DNA of 64,000 bases from Dechloromonas denitrificans (lineage in GTDB: Bacteria > Pseudomonadota > Gammaproteobacteria > Burkholderiales > Rhodocyclaceae), in contig NZ_LODL01000019.1 in NCBI RefSeq assembly GCF_001551835.1, positions 237,859-301,858 on the forward strand, in the 5' to 3' direction. Positions within the stretch are counted from its first letter, which is position 1. The number at the start of each line of letters is the position of its first letter. Positions 26,489 through 36,208 of the stretch are shown here, one piece after another. A model generated the notes under the pieces. That model saw nothing but the letters and a program-made list of their open reading frames with translations. It had not been told where the DNA came from and did not search any database. Position numbers and translations under genes: made by a program.

Positions 26489-27349
26489 ATGAGCAATCTA
26501 ACCCAAGGCGATCGCGTATTTCACCCCAACCAGAAGGGCTGGGGGCTCGGGAAAGTGCTCAACGTAACGCCCGACAGCATTGACGTTTTCTTTGTCGGCA
26601 CAGGCGCCAAGCGCCTTTCGCAATCATTTGTCCAGCTTGAAATCGCCGAAGGAACGGCGGCGAAACACCGCCTGCTGGACAACCTGATCGAAACATCGCA
26701 AATCGGCAGCGTGGACTTCGTGACACCCGCCATGGCCATCGAACGCTTCCTGGCGATCCACCCGGATGGCTTTTCAGCGCCCAGCTTTGTCAAGGAAGAG
26801 CGCGAAGCCAGCGTCCGCGCCCACCAGTTCGCCGTCCAGTTACTCGGTGAAAGCGAGATTTCGGAATTGATCGCCGAAGGCCGCTATCAGGACGTCTGCG
26901 ATCGTGCGCGGCACATCGAATCGGTGACCAATCTACTGACCAAGGGTGAAAAGACGGCTTTCTACAGCGCGCTGGAGACGCCGATGAACCAAAAGACCTT
27001 CTCGATCGGTTTGGCCGCCTACCTTTACGGGACGGATTCGGAAGAAGATCGCTTCAAGGCCTTCACGCGCGTCCTCGACCTGCTCGGCATCAACCGCTGG
27101 CCGTATGCGACCCTTTTCGGCTTCATCCGCTTCCCGCAGGAAAAGGCCTTCATCAAGCCGACCGTGATCCAGAATGTGGCCAAGGCATTTTGCTGGCGCA
27201 TCATCTACAAGGCCGAACCGAACTGGCGTACCTATGCCGCGGTACTGCGGCTTTACAATCACCTGCGCACCAGCCTGGTCGAAGAAGGCCTGATGCCCAG
27301 AGACATGATCGACATGCAGTCATTCATCTGGTCGATCGGCCAAAAATAA
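26489..27349 (+). CDS. DUF3553 domain protein
   Basis: A 286-residue cytoplasmic protein. The N-terminal 60 residues (GDRVFHPNQKGWGLGKVLNVTPDSIDVFFVGTG) form the DUF3553 beta-barrel-like domain, related to the CarD/UvrD-tail group that binds RNA polymerase or helicases. The rest is helical and unassigned. ATG 26489 has GGAG upstream; longer versions are open but begin inside the promoter region. The function is unknown; a nucleic-acid-linked role is an inference from the domain. Confidence 0.7.
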   Translation: MSNLTQGDRVFHPNQKGWGLGKVLNVTPDSIDVFFVGTGAKRLSQSFVQLEIAEGTAAKHRLLDNLIETSQIGSVDFVTPAMAIERFLAIHPDGFSAPSFVKEEREASVRAHQFAVQLLGESEISELIAEGRYQDVCDRARHIESVTNLLTKGEKTAFYSALETPMNQKTFSIGLAAYLYGTDSEEDRFKAFTRVLDLLGINRWPYATLFGFIRFPQEKAFIKPTVIQNVAKAFCWRIIYKAEPNWRTYAAVLRLYNHLRTSLVEEGLMPRDMIDMQSFIWSIGQK

Positions 27350-27413
27350 ATCCGGAACCCGCTCGCCGCTGCCGGTCAACGGCGAGCCGCCCCATTATTC
27401 GCAAAGGAAAAAC

Positions 27414-27680
27414 ATGAACTCGCAAGCATTGGCAGAAAAGCTCAACAAACTCGGTTTCACCCCGGTCGCCCTCAGCGAACCGTCGAAAAAAGAGGACGGG
27501 ATGATCGTCATCACCAAGGGCGTCCACGTCCAGGTCCCGCTGCACGGCGACGAACCCAACGTGGTTCGCGAGATCAGCAAGGGCGAGTACGAGTTCTACG
27601 ATGCGCACAAATCGATCAATCGCCTGATCGAGGATCTGCAGGCCGCGCTGCAGGACGAAAAGGCGATGGGTTCGCGCTAA
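27414..27680 (+). CDS. conserved hypothetical protein, 88 residues
   Basis: A small soluble protein with a strong ribosome binding site (AAAGGAAAA before ATG). It appears to have a helix, three strands (EDGMIVITKGVHVQVPL) and a C-terminal helix. I recognise no family. It lies 64 bases after the DUF3553 gene and may be cotranscribed with it. Confidence 0.7.
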   Translation: MNSQALAEKLNKLGFTPVALSEPSKKEDGMIVITKGVHVQVPLHGDEPNVVREISKGEYEFYDAHKSINRLIEDLQAALQDEKAMGSR

Positions 27681-27753
27681 TCCCGGATTCCCGGCTCCTC
27701 GGCTCGGCGAGCGGTCAACAGCCCGTGTTCAGCGGGATGTTGACCTGATCCGA

Positions 27754-29118
27754 TCAAAGCACGGTCTTGATCAGGAGCCCCAGTACCGCGCAGGCGGCAA
27801 TGACATGGATGACATTCCGCTGGAAGCGGAACAGCGCGATGGCGGCCGCCAGTGCGATGAGTGCTGAAATCCAGTCGAAACTGCCACCGAAGCCCTTCGG
27901 CCACAGCACGTGGTAGCCGAAGAAGATGGCCAGGTTCAGGATGACGCCGACCACGGCGGCGGTGATCGCGGTCAGCGGTGCCGTGAACTTCAGGTCGTTG
28001 TGGGTCGTTTCAATGAGCGGCCCGCCGGTCAGGATGAAGATGAACGACGGCAGGAAGGTAAACCAGGTGACCAGGCTGGCCGCCACGGCGCCGGCCAGGA
28101 ACAGGCTATCGGGGCCGAAGACGGCCTTGAGGTAAGCGCCGACGAAACCGACAAACGCCACGACCATGATCAGCGGCCCCGGGGTGGTTTCGCCCAGGGC
28201 CAGCCCGTCGATCATCTGCAGTGGCGACAACCAGCCATAGCCCTCGACGGCGCCTTGATAGACATAGGGCAATACGGCATAGGCCCCGCCAAAGGTCAGC
28301 AGGGCCGCCTTGGTGAAAAACCAGCCCATCTGGGTCAGGGTGTGCTCCCAGCCGTAGGCCGCGGTCAGGGCAGCCATCGGAATCAACCAGAGCAACGCAC
28401 CGGCAACCAGCACCTTGAGCAGATGCGGCCAACTAAAGATGGCATGGGCCGGGGTCGGCGTATCGTCATCGATCAGCGCCCGGCCGAACGACTTATCACT
28501 CTTGCCGTGGCCGCCGCCCGCCTTGAACAGTGCCGGTGCAACCCGGCCACCAAAATAGCCGACCAGCGCCGCAGCCACGACGATGGCCGGGAACGGCACG
28601 TCAAGCGCAAAGATGGCGACGAACGAGGCAGCGGCGATGGCCCACAGCGCATTGTTTTTCAGCGCCCGCGAGCCGATGCGATGGGCCGCCTGAACGACGA
28701 TGGCGGTCACCGCCGGCTTGATGCCGTAGAACAGACCGGCGACCAGCGGCATTTCCCCGAAGGCGATATAGACCCAGGACAGGGCAACCAGGATGAACAG
28801 CGAGGGCAGCACAAACAGCCCCCCGGCGAAGATGCCGCCCCAGGTACGGTGCATCAGCCAGCCGATATAAGTGGCCAGTTGCTGGGCTTCCGGGCCGGGC
28901 AGCACCATGCAGTAGTTCAGCGCATGCAGGAAACGGCGCTCGGAAATCCAGCACCGGTTCTCGACCAATTCCTGATGCATGATCGAAATCTGGCCGGCTG
29001 GCCCGCCGAAACTGATGAAGCCGAGCTTCAGCCAAAAAAGGAAGGCCTGCCAGAAGCTGACCTCGGGCGGCGGAAAATCCGGATTTTCGCTTCGCTCGGC
29101 GGAGACTGCCTTGTTCAT
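27754..29118 (-). CDS. chrA: chromate efflux transporter ChrA (two-domain CHR family)
   Basis: A 454-residue inner-membrane protein with a duplicated CHR domain, the long-chain type that expels chromate. Signatures are WLKLGFISFGGPAGQI and CMVLPGPEAQQLATYIG in the first half and KAALLTFGGAYAVLPYV and LGETTPGPLIMVVAFVG in the second. The start is ATG at 29118; the frame is open for another 110 codons upstream, but that part overlaps the pip gene region and lacks protein character. No chrB or chrF regulator is adjacent. Confidence 0.92.
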   Translation of the reverse strand: MNKAVSAERSENPDFPPPEVSFWQAFLFWLKLGFISFGGPAGQISIMHQELVENRCWISERRFLHALNYCMVLPGPEAQQLATYIGWLMHRTWGGIFAGGLFVLPSLFILVALSWVYIAFGEMPLVAGLFYGIKPAVTAIVVQAAHRIGSRALKNNALWAIAAASFVAIFALDVPFPAIVVAAALVGYFGGRVAPALFKAGGGHGKSDKSFGRALIDDDTPTPAHAIFSWPHLLKVLVAGALLWLIPMAALTAAYGWEHTLTQMGWFFTKAALLTFGGAYAVLPYVYQGAVEGYGWLSPLQMIDGLALGETTPGPLIMVVAFVGFVGAYLKAVFGPDSLFLAGAVAASLVTWFTFLPSFIFILTGGPLIETTHNDLKFTAPLTAITAAVVGVILNLAIFFGYHVLWPKGFGGSFDWISALIALAAAIALFRFQRNVIHVIAACAVLGLLIKTVL

Positions 29119-29204
29119 GATCGGGTTGTTTCTCGCAGGAAACCAGAAGTCCGGCAAAGATACAGCCTCCGGCCAAAAAAAGTCAGCGGCGCCCCCTCCT
29201 CCGG

Positions 29205-30146
29205 CTAAGCTTCGGCACACTCCGCCACCCAGCCCAGGGCCTTGATGCAGGCGCGGGCGATCGGTGGCGAGAGGGCGGCGTGGCCGGCGCCGGCGACCGG
29301 GAACCAGGTCGCTTCCGGCCAGGCGCGGTGCAGTTTTTCGGCCGAGCCGGGCGGACAGACCGGGTCGGCCATGCCCTGGACGATGGCGGCCGGGATATGG
29401 CGCAGGCGGTCGACGCCGGCCAGCAATTGGCCGTTGGCGACAAAGCAATGATGGGTCAGGTAGTGCATCTGCACCTGAACCTTGGCCAGTTGCCCGGCAT
29501 CGGGCACGGTGGCCAGCGGTGGCTCGCCCATCAGCGCCCGCTCGTAATCGAGCCAGGCGGTGGCGGCGGCCAGCGCGGCCTGCGGCTCGTTGCCAAGGAT
29601 GCGCCGGGCGTAGGCGACGAGCAGGCCGTCACGCTCGGCGACCGGCATGGCCGCAGCAAACTTTTGCCAGGCTTCCGAGGCACCGCCATTGGTGCCCTGG
29701 ACATAGGCCTGGATCTCTTCCGGCGAACCGAGAAAGATGCCGCGCAGCACCAGGCCGAGTACGCGTTCGGGGAAGAGCTGGGCGTAGGTCAGCGCCAGCA
29801 GGCTGCCCCAGGAGCCGCCGAAGACGATCCAGGCGCGAATGCCGAGCGCCTCGCGGACATATTCGAGGTCCATCACCAGATCGGCGGTGGTATTGGCCGT
29901 GCGTTCGCCGCGCGGCCGGCTACGCCCGGCACCGCGCTGGTCGACAAAAATCGCACGGTAGCGCTTGGGGTCGAACAGCCGGCGCTGGGCCGGCGAGCAG
30001 CCGCTACCCGGGCCGCCGTGCAAAAACAGCACCGGCAGGCCGTCGACCGCAGCGCACTCCTCGACATAGAGCAAATGCCCGTCGCCAACTGCCATCTGGC
30101 GGGCGCAATTGGCCCGGCTGGCGGGGAAAAGGTGGTCGTCTGGCAA
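29205..30146 (-). CDS. pip: prolyl aminopeptidase
   Basis: A 313-residue cytoplasmic alpha/beta-hydrolase of family S33 that removes N-terminal proline. It has the HGGPGSGC oxyanion loop, DQRGAGRS, the nucleophile elbow GGSWGS and the C-terminal His in GAGHAALSP. The TTG start at 30146 directly follows the stop of the response regulator gene (TGATTG), so it is probably the last gene of the seven-gene minus-strand run that begins at 36975. Its link to alcohol oxidation is unclear. Confidence 0.88.
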   Translation of the reverse strand: MPDDHLFPASRANCARQMAVGDGHLLYVEECAAVDGLPVLFLHGGPGSGCSPAQRRLFDPKRYRAIFVDQRGAGRSRPRGERTANTTADLVMDLEYVREALGIRAWIVFGGSWGSLLALTYAQLFPERVLGLVLRGIFLGSPEEIQAYVQGTNGGASEAWQKFAAAMPVAERDGLLVAYARRILGNEPQAALAAATAWLDYERALMGEPPLATVPDAGQLAKVQVQMHYLTHHCFVANGQLLAGVDRLRHIPAAIVQGMADPVCPPGSAEKLHRAWPEATWFPVAGAGHAALSPPIARACIKALGWVAECAEA

Positions 30147-30794
30147 TCAGGCCTCGATCAGTCCGTTACGGACCGCAACCAGCGTCAGCTCGGCGGCGTT
30201 GTGCACGTTGAGCTTCTGCTTGATGTGATAAAGATGGGTGCCGACCGTGCTTGGGCTGAGACAGAAGTCGGCGGCGACGTCGTTGACCGAGCGGCCTTCG
30301 GCCAGCTTCAGGAAGACCGCCAGCTCCTTTTCGGTCAGCGTCTCGACCGGGCTGGCCGAGCCGGACAACTGGGCCAGCGCGACGGTCTGCGCCAGTTCGG
30401 GGTCGAGGTAGCGGCGGTCGTTGGCGACCTGGCCGACGGCGCGCAGGAACTCGTCCGGCGACGCCCGTTTGCACAGGTAGCCACGGGCACCGAGCTTGAG
30501 GGCGCGTACCGGCACGATGTCGTCGTTATGCGCCGAGAGCATCAGCACCTTGGCCTTGGCTTCCCAGACGAGCAGGCGTTCGAGCGCGGCGAGGCCACCG
30601 ATGCCGGGCATCGAGACATCCATCACGACGACGTCGGGATTGGTTTCTGCGTAAAGGCGGACAGCGCTTTCGCCGTTGTCGGTCTCGGCGACCACGCTCG
30701 CCCCCGCCCCTTCGAGCAGCAGCCGGAAACCGAGGCGGACGACGGCGTGGTCGTCGGCCAACAGGACGCGTTTGCCTTGCAGTGAGTTGTTCAT
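30147..30794 (-). CDS. LuxR/NarL-family response regulator
   Basis: A 215-residue regulator: receiver domain with LLADDHAVVRLG and Asp59 in VVMDVSMPG, then a LuxR-type HTH (LTEKELAVFLKLAEGRSVNDVAADF, STVGTHLYHIKQKL). It is coupled by ATGA to the histidine kinase gene upstream. Its position in the SoxYZ-metallohydrolase-TonB operon, next to a lanthanide-type alcohol dehydrogenase, suggests a PedR/ExaE/AgmR-like regulator of quinoprotein alcohol oxidation. Confidence 0.88.
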   Translation of the reverse strand: MNNSLQGKRVLLADDHAVVRLGFRLLLEGAGASVVAETDNGESAVRLYAETNPDVVVMDVSMPGIGGLAALERLLVWEAKAKVLMLSAHNDDIVPVRALKLGARGYLCKRASPDEFLRAVGQVANDRRYLDPELAQTVALAQLSGSASPVETLTEKELAVFLKLAEGRSVNDVAADFCLSPSTVGTHLYHIKQKLNVHNAAELTLVAVRNGLIEA

Positions 30795-32188
30795 GCCACT
30801 TCCTCCACAGAGATCGCGACGGCCGCAGCCGGCAGCCGAACCAACAGGCGGAAGCCGCCGCCCAGCGGTTTTTCGAATTTGAGATGGCCGCCCAGCGCCG
30901 CCACCCGTTCCTGCATGCCGGCCAGCCCGAAGCCGCAGCCGGCCTGCGGCGACGGCCGACCGTCGCAGCCCTGGCCGTTGTCGGCCAGGCTCAACTGCAG
31001 CCAGTCGCCCTGCCGGCTGAGCCGCAGATCGACGCGGCTGGCCCGGGCATGGCGGACGACATTGGTCAGCCCTTCCTGGACGATGCGGATGACGGCCTGC
31101 GCCACCGCGTCGGCCAGCGGCGACTCGCCCGGCGCCAACTGGCTGCTCAGCGCGATGCCTTCGTTCTGCTGGCGCCAGGCGTTGAGCAACTGCTCCAGCG
31201 TCGGGACCAGGGCGCGGCCGGCGGCCGGGCGCAGGCGGTGCAGGATGTTGCGGACACCGTCCTGCATCTCGCCGGTGACGGCGACGATGCTTTGCGCGTG
31301 GCCGTGCAGCGCCGGCTGCTCGCCGGTGCGCTGGACGATGGCACCAGCCAGGGCGCGAACGGCGGTGATGCCCTGGGCCAGTTCGTCGTGCAGTTCGCGG
31401 GCGATCAGCTTGCGTTCTTCCTGCAGCCGGGCCTGCATCTGCTCGGCGACTTCGCGTTCGGTTTCGAGGTGTACGTTGTCGTTGACCGCCGCCGTCAGGC
31501 GGTCGGCCATGCCGTTGAAGGCACGCGACAGGCGGCCCAGTTCCGGCGTCGCGAACACCGGCAGGCGGGTGTCGAAGCGGCCGCTGCCGGTCCGGTCGAG
31601 GGCCTGCATAACCTGCTCCAGCGGGCGCAGGGCGCGGTCGAGGGCGCGCCGGCTGGCGACGAAGATGCCGGCCAGCAACAGCACGGCCCAGCCGGCCATG
31701 GCCAGCAGGTCGTCCCAGGCGTCGATCAGCGAGCGCGAGGCATCCGGCTGCAGGGTCAGTTGCAAGTCGCCAACGGTCAGGCTGCGACTGGCGAACTGTG
31801 GCGCCAGCAAGGCGGCGAACCAGCCCGGCACCGAGCGCCCGGCCTTGTAGGTCGGCGGCGGCGAGCGGTAGAGCACGCTGCCGTCGACCGTCGTCACCGT
31901 CAGCGCATTGGCGCGGATGCGGCCGAGCGGCTTGACGATGCCGAGCAGGCGGCCGGGCAGCACGGCCGGCGACAGTTCGCGTAGTTCGCCGGCCAGCGCC
32001 TGCAGCCATTGTTCGGAAACCCGGCTCGCCGCTTCAACTTCCTCATGCATCGCGCTGCGCGCGCCGTGCAGCCAGAAGCCGGCGAGGACCAGCAACAGGC
32101 TGGCGGCCAGCGCCGTGAAGACGAGGCCGACCCGGGTATGCAGGCTAAGCCTGCGGTCGACCGGTAAAAAATGGCAAAAACCGCGCAT
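30791..32188 (-). CDS. NarX-type sensor histidine kinase
   Basis: About 465 residues. TM1 (about 22-42), a periplasmic domain of about 115 residues, TM2 (about 165-185), HAMP, then a HisKA_3 helix with the phospho-His in ARELHDELAQG and an HATPase domain (NVVRHARASR, DNGQGCDG, GFGLAGMQERV). ATG 32188 overlaps the receptor stop as TGATG; GTG 32191 is equally possible. The first codons lie in a copy of the dispersed GCGGTCGAC repeat (32149-32184), so the cytoplasmic N-terminus may derive from that element. Its partner is the regulator at 30147. Confidence 0.88.
   Translation of the reverse strand: MRGFCHFLPVDRRLSLHTRVGLVFTALAASLLLVLAGFWLHGARSAMHEEVEAASRVSEQWLQALAGELRELSPAVLPGRLLGIVKPLGRIRANALTVTTVDGSVLYRSPPPTYKAGRSVPGWFAALLAPQFASRSLTVGDLQLTLQPDASRSLIDAWDDLLAMAGWAVLLLAGIFVASRRALDRALRPLEQVMQALDRTGSGRFDTRLPVFATPELGRLSRAFNGMADRLTAAVNDNVHLETEREVAEQMQARLQEERKLIARELHDELAQGITAVRALAGAIVQRTGEQPALHGHAQSIVAVTGEMQDGVRNILHRLRPAAGRALVPTLEQLLNAWRQQNEGIALSSQLAPGESPLADAVAQAVIRIVQEGLTNVVRHARASRVDLRLSRQGDWLQLSLADNGQGCDGRPSPQAGCGFGLAGMQERVAALGGHLKFEKPLGGGFRLLVRLPAAAVAISVEEVA
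32149..32184 (+). repeat. dispersed GCGGTCGAC repeat, copy in the kinase 5' end
   Basis: The copy begins GCCTGCGGTCGACCGG and ends TGGCAAAAACCGC. It matches the copies at 40289 and 45489 closely and lies within codons 2-14 of the histidine kinase gene. Confidence 0.65.
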
Positions 32189-34503
32189 CACAGACCGCCG
32201 AAGACGTAGCGCATGCCGACCCAGGCGGCACGCGGCGCACCGGGGGCAACGAAGGTTTCGCGGCGCCAGTCGCCGGAATCGTTCTGGAAGGCGCCAGCGC
32301 TGTTGAAGGGGTTTTCGGCCAGCGCCGCCGCCGTCGCGTAGCGCTTGTCGAAGACGTTATTGACCTTGGCGAACAGTTGCCAGCCGGCGCCCAGCCGGGC
32401 TTCGGCATTCAGGTTGAGGATGGCGTAGCCGGCGGTCTTGCCGGCGCCGTCGAAAGTGCGCGTATTGCCGAAGGCGTCGGTGTAGGTGCCGGCCTGGTGC
32501 TGATTGTTTTCGTTGCCGCGGGCGTACTGGCCGGAAAAGGCCTGGACGTCGCCGCCCAGGCGCAGCCAGTCGGTCGCTTTCCAGCTCAGGCCGAGCTTCA
32601 GGCTGTGCGTCGGCAGACCGGGCAGGCGGTCGCCCTTCTTGACGTAGATTTCGTCGTCCTGGCCACTGGCCGTACATTCGGCCGCCGTACCGCGCGAACT
32701 GTTGTTTTCGGCAAGCAGGCAGGCGCCGGACTGGAAGGTGGCGTGCAGGTAACTGTAATTGGCGAACCAGTCGATGCTGCGCTGGCGGCCGTTGAGGCCA
32801 AGTTCCAGACCCTGGCGCTGGGTCTTGCCGAAGTTGGTGAAGTAGCCGGCACTGGTCGAGGTGCCGACGAACAGGATGTCGTCGGTCGACAGTGTGCGGT
32901 AGACGCCGGCATTCCAGCCGATATCGGCGCTCAGCTTGCCGCGCAGGCCGGCTTCCAGGGTACGGGCGACGACCTGTTTCAGGTAAGGGTCGGCCGCCAT
33001 CGAATTGGGCAGCGTGCACGGGTTGGCCGGGTCGGCGCAGCCGAGTTCGATCGGCGTCGGCACCCGGTTGCCCTGGCTGAAGCCGGCGTAGGCATTGAGC
33101 GCCGGCACCACCTGCCAGCTCAGGCCGACGGCCGGGTTGAGCTTCTTGTAGCTGTGGTCGCCGTCGAGATTGGGGGCGGTCCGGTTCAGTTCGTCGAAGG
33201 TGGTGACGCGGCTCATGTTGTAGCGGGCCGAGCCGGTCAGGTGCAGGTTGGGCAGCAGGCTGTAGGTATCGGTGACGAACAGGCTGGCCGTCCGCGTCGA
33301 GCCGTGCAGCGCATTCTGTTCGGTCTCGGCGCCGACCTCGGAGATGCCGCGCGTCGCATCGACGACGCCGAGTTCCTGCGTCTGCTGGAACTTCATCTTG
33401 GCGTAGTCCAAGGAAGCGCCGACGGTCAGTTGCTGGCGTGCCGTGTTCAGGTTCCACTGGCCGCTCAGGCCGCTGCCCTGCTGCGTCGTCCGGGTCCGGT
33501 TGTTGGCGCCGGACTCCTGGTTCGAGATGCCGTCGTAGGTACCGTCCTCGAAGTCGTCGTTCATGTCGCCGTTCAAGGTGCGCGTCTTGCTGCGCCGATG
33601 GTAGATGTTGCCGGACAGGCTTTGCGTGTCGTTCAGCCAGAGGCGGCCGCTCAGGGCGAGTTGGGTCAGGTCGTTCCGCGTCTGGTCGGGGTGGGTGAAG
33701 ATCTGGTCGCGGCGGGTGGCGTACATCGATTCGGGCAGCAGGCCGTTGCCGGTCATCTTGGTGACGGCCCGGGTCAGCGTCAGGTCGGCCTCGCCGGTCG
33801 CGCTCTTGTGCGACAGCTTGCCGAAGAGCTGTTTGGCCTCGGACTTCGAATAGTCGCGCCAGCCGTCTTCCTTGAACCAATCGGCGGCAAGGTACCAGCC
33901 GAGCGAGCCGGCGCTGCCGCCATGTTCCAGTTCCAGGTTGCGGCGCCCGAAGCTGCCGCCGGAAACCTCGATCTTGCTGCCCGGATTGCTGAAACCGCTC
34001 TTGGTGCGAATGGCCAGCGCGCCGCCCAGCGTGTTCAGGCCGAACACCGGGTTGGAGCCGGGCACCAGGTCGATGCCGGCAATCGCCGAATGCGGCAGCA
34101 GATCCCAGTTCACCGTATCGCCGAACGGCTCGTTGATGCGCACGCCATCGAGATAGACCGACAGGCCCTGCGCCGTGCCGAGCAGCGGCGAGGCGGTGAA
34201 GCCGCGATAGTTCACATCGGCCTGGTAGGGGTTGCCCTGGATCTCGTTGACATTGACGCTCGGCAACTGGCGCAGCATGGCCTCGGGCAGGTTCAGGCTC
34301 TCCTGTTCCTCCAGTTGCTGGCTGCTGATCGACTGCACGTTGGCCGGCACATGCAGCTTCGGCACGCCGAGGCCGGCCAGCGGCGTGTTGCCGACGACTT
34401 CGACGGTTTCGGTTTCGATGACCTGGCCGGCGGCGACGGCGGGGCCGAAGGCGGCGGCCAGTGCCAGGGCGAGCAGGGACGGTTGCGGGAATTGTCTCTT
34501 CAT
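32188..34503 (-). CDS. TonB-dependent outer-membrane receptor, candidate metal or metallophore importer
   Basis: A 771-residue protein with signal peptide (cleavage near PAVAA), a plug domain (NVQSISSQQLEEQ, PSVNVNEIQGNPYQ, YRGFTASPLLG, YLDGVRINEPFGD, LGGALAIRTKSG) and a 22-strand-type barrel ending RYVFGG. There is no obvious TonB box, although ETVEVVG after the signal could serve. It is translationally coupled to tonB and lies in the operon of quinoprotein-associated genes divergent from the lanthanide-type dehydrogenase. Import of a lanthanide chelate, or of PQQ, is therefore a reasonable hypothesis, but sequence alone cannot tell the substrate. Confidence 0.88.
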   Translation of the reverse strand: MKRQFPQPSLLALALAAAFGPAVAAGQVIETETVEVVGNTPLAGLGVPKLHVPANVQSISSQQLEEQESLNLPEAMLRQLPSVNVNEIQGNPYQADVNYRGFTASPLLGTAQGLSVYLDGVRINEPFGDTVNWDLLPHSAIAGIDLVPGSNPVFGLNTLGGALAIRTKSGFSNPGSKIEVSGGSFGRRNLELEHGGSAGSLGWYLAADWFKEDGWRDYSKSEAKQLFGKLSHKSATGEADLTLTRAVTKMTGNGLLPESMYATRRDQIFTHPDQTRNDLTQLALSGRLWLNDTQSLSGNIYHRRSKTRTLNGDMNDDFEDGTYDGISNQESGANNRTRTTQQGSGLSGQWNLNTARQQLTVGASLDYAKMKFQQTQELGVVDATRGISEVGAETEQNALHGSTRTASLFVTDTYSLLPNLHLTGSARYNMSRVTTFDELNRTAPNLDGDHSYKKLNPAVGLSWQVVPALNAYAGFSQGNRVPTPIELGCADPANPCTLPNSMAADPYLKQVVARTLEAGLRGKLSADIGWNAGVYRTLSTDDILFVGTSTSAGYFTNFGKTQRQGLELGLNGRQRSIDWFANYSYLHATFQSGACLLAENNSSRGTAAECTASGQDDEIYVKKGDRLPGLPTHSLKLGLSWKATDWLRLGGDVQAFSGQYARGNENNQHQAGTYTDAFGNTRTFDGAGKTAGYAILNLNAEARLGAGWQLFAKVNNVFDKRYATAAALAENPFNSAGAFQNDSGDWRRETFVAPGAPRAAWVGMRYVFGGL

Positions 34504-35273
34504 GTTGCTTTTTTGAGTTTGTAGTTGATCGGAACGACGACCTGGATTTCGTTGGCTTCCAGCGCCTCGGGCAGCGGCGGCAGGCCGGGCAGCGCTTCGA
34601 CCATGGCCAGCGCGTGCTCGTCGAGCACCGCGAAACCGCTGCTCCGGTCAACCTGGACGCCGAGCAACTGGCCCTTGCGCGCCACTTTCAGACGCAGCCT
34701 GACTTCGCCCTCCCAGCCGCGCAGCGCGGCAATGCGCGGGTATTCCTGCTGGCGGGCGAAGAGGTCGCCGAGCCGGCGGCGGTAGCCGTCGAGCAGTTCG
34801 CTGTCGGGGCGGGCGGCAGCGCTGGGCGGAGCGGCCGGGCTGGCGGCGGGGCTATGCTCGCTGGCCGCCGCTGCCGGAGCGGCGGGCGTTGCGGGCGCGG
34901 TCTGGGCCGGCACATTGGCCGGCCCGGCAGAGGAAGTCTCGGCACGGGCTGAGGGGTGCTCGGGACGGGACGGGAACTGCCGGGCCTTCGGGGGGATGGC
35001 GGCGGCAACGCGGGCCGCTGGGGCGGGCGTTGCGGCCGTCGATCCGGATTCGGATGCGGATGGCGCTGGTGCGAGAAAGCGCAGGGTGGCGAAAATCGGC
35101 GGCAGGACGACCGGGCTGGCCTGGCGCTGCCCGTTGATGACGGCGAACAGGCCACCGTGCAGGACCAGCGAAAGGAGCAAAATAAGGCCGAAACGGCGGT
35201 TGACCGCCGGCCTCGCGGAACGCCCTTCGGCGGCGAGGCGCAGGGAACCCTGAAACAGCGCGGCGCTCATCAT
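34500..35273 (-). CDS. tonB: TonB energy transducer dedicated to the adjacent receptor
   Basis: A 257-residue TonB: N-terminal membrane anchor (FGLILLLSLVLHGGLFAV with the conserved His), an Ala/Pro-rich periplasmic linker (about 70-165) and a C-terminal domain (YPRIAALRGWEGEVRLRLKVARKGQ ... SSGFAVLDEHAL). It couples proton motive force to outer-membrane import. No exbB or exbD is adjacent, so it must use those encoded elsewhere. The start ATG at 35273 overlaps the stop of the metallohydrolase gene, and the stop overlaps the receptor start. Confidence 0.88.
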   Translation of the reverse strand: MMSAALFQGSLRLAAEGRSARPAVNRRFGLILLLSLVLHGGLFAVINGQRQASPVVLPPIFATLRFLAPAPSASESGSTAATPAPAARVAAAIPPKARQFPSRPEHPSARAETSSAGPANVPAQTAPATPAAPAAAASEHSPAASPAAPPSAAARPDSELLDGYRRRLGDLFARQQEYPRIAALRGWEGEVRLRLKVARKGQLLGVQVDRSSGFAVLDEHALAMVEALPGLPPLPEALEANEIQVVVPINYKLKKAT

Positions 35274-36208
35274 TGCGCCGCCCCCAGCGCTTCCTGCTCG
35301 GCGGCCGGGAACAGGTGGCCGACCGAACGCCGATATTCGCTGGCCGCCACCGGCAGGCCGGCGAACTCGGCCGGCAGCGGCAAGGCCAGCACTTCGTTCA
35401 TGTCCAGCCCTGCGCGTGCCGCCTGCTGCATGGCGCCGCGCAGCCAGAGCAGCCAGGCGCGGGTCTGGCGGATCGGCGCCGCATCGCGGGCGACGGCGCC
35501 ATGGCCGGGGACCAGCGCCGTGAAGCCGGCTTCGCGCGTCACTGCCTCCAACTGGTCGAGGGCGGCCAGCCAGTGGGCGAGGTCGGCATGCGGCGTGGTC
35601 GGGGCGCGGCCGTTGAAGACGAGGTCGCCGGCGAACAGCACGCCGCTGGCCTCGTCGTAGATGGCGAGGTCGGCACCGGTATGGCCGTCGAGGGCGATCA
35701 GCCGCAACCGGCGGCCGGCGATCTCGCTGTGGCCGGCCGCCAGCGCCCTGCTCGGAGCGACGACTTCGGTGCCCTTCATCCAGTCGCCGGTCAGGCGGTA
35801 CAGGTTTTCGGCAAAGGCGTTGCCTTCGCTGGCGATGCCGTCGATGGTGGCAGGCAGCGCGGCGAGCGGCGTGCCGGCGAAGGCCTGGTTGCCGAGGAAA
35901 TGGTCCGGGTGGTGATGGGTATTGATGACCAGGGCCAGCGGCCGCGGGCTGACCCGGGCGATGGCCTGGCGCATCTGCTGGCCGTAGCGCAGCGAGGACC
36001 CGCTGTCGATGACGATGATGCCGCCCGGGGCGACGATGAAGCCGGTATTGACGATATTGCCGCCGTTGGCGGTGCTGAAATCCTCGTTGCGGCCGATGAA
36101 GGCGTAAACACCCTCGGCGACCGGCTGCGCCTGCAGGCCGTAGTCGAACTCGGCGGCAGTCGCCAGGCCGGCCAGTGCGCAAAGAACGAGGCTGAACAGC
36201 TGTTTCAT
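35270..36208 (-). CDS. quinoprotein relay system zinc metallohydrolase (SoxH-like)
   Basis: A 312-residue exported metallo-beta-lactamase-fold protein (signal peptide ending LATAA). The zinc motif INTHHHPDHFLGN, Asp in LFAGDLVFNG and His in ALVPGHGAV are present. Its context, adjoining a SoxYZ-like carrier and a PQQ alcohol dehydrogenase, matches the quinoprotein relay family of SoxH-related hydrolases. The substrate is unknown. Both ends overlap the neighbouring genes. Confidence 0.85.
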   Translation of the reverse strand: MKQLFSLVLCALAGLATAAEFDYGLQAQPVAEGVYAFIGRNEDFSTANGGNIVNTGFIVAPGGIIVIDSGSSLRYGQQMRQAIARVSPRPLALVINTHHHPDHFLGNQAFAGTPLAALPATIDGIASEGNAFAENLYRLTGDWMKGTEVVAPSRALAAGHSEIAGRRLRLIALDGHTGADLAIYDEASGVLFAGDLVFNGRAPTTPHADLAHWLAALDQLEAVTREAGFTALVPGHGAVARDAAPIRQTRAWLLWLRGAMQQAARAGLDMNEVLALPLPAEFAGLPVAASEYRRSVGHLFPAAEQEALGAAQ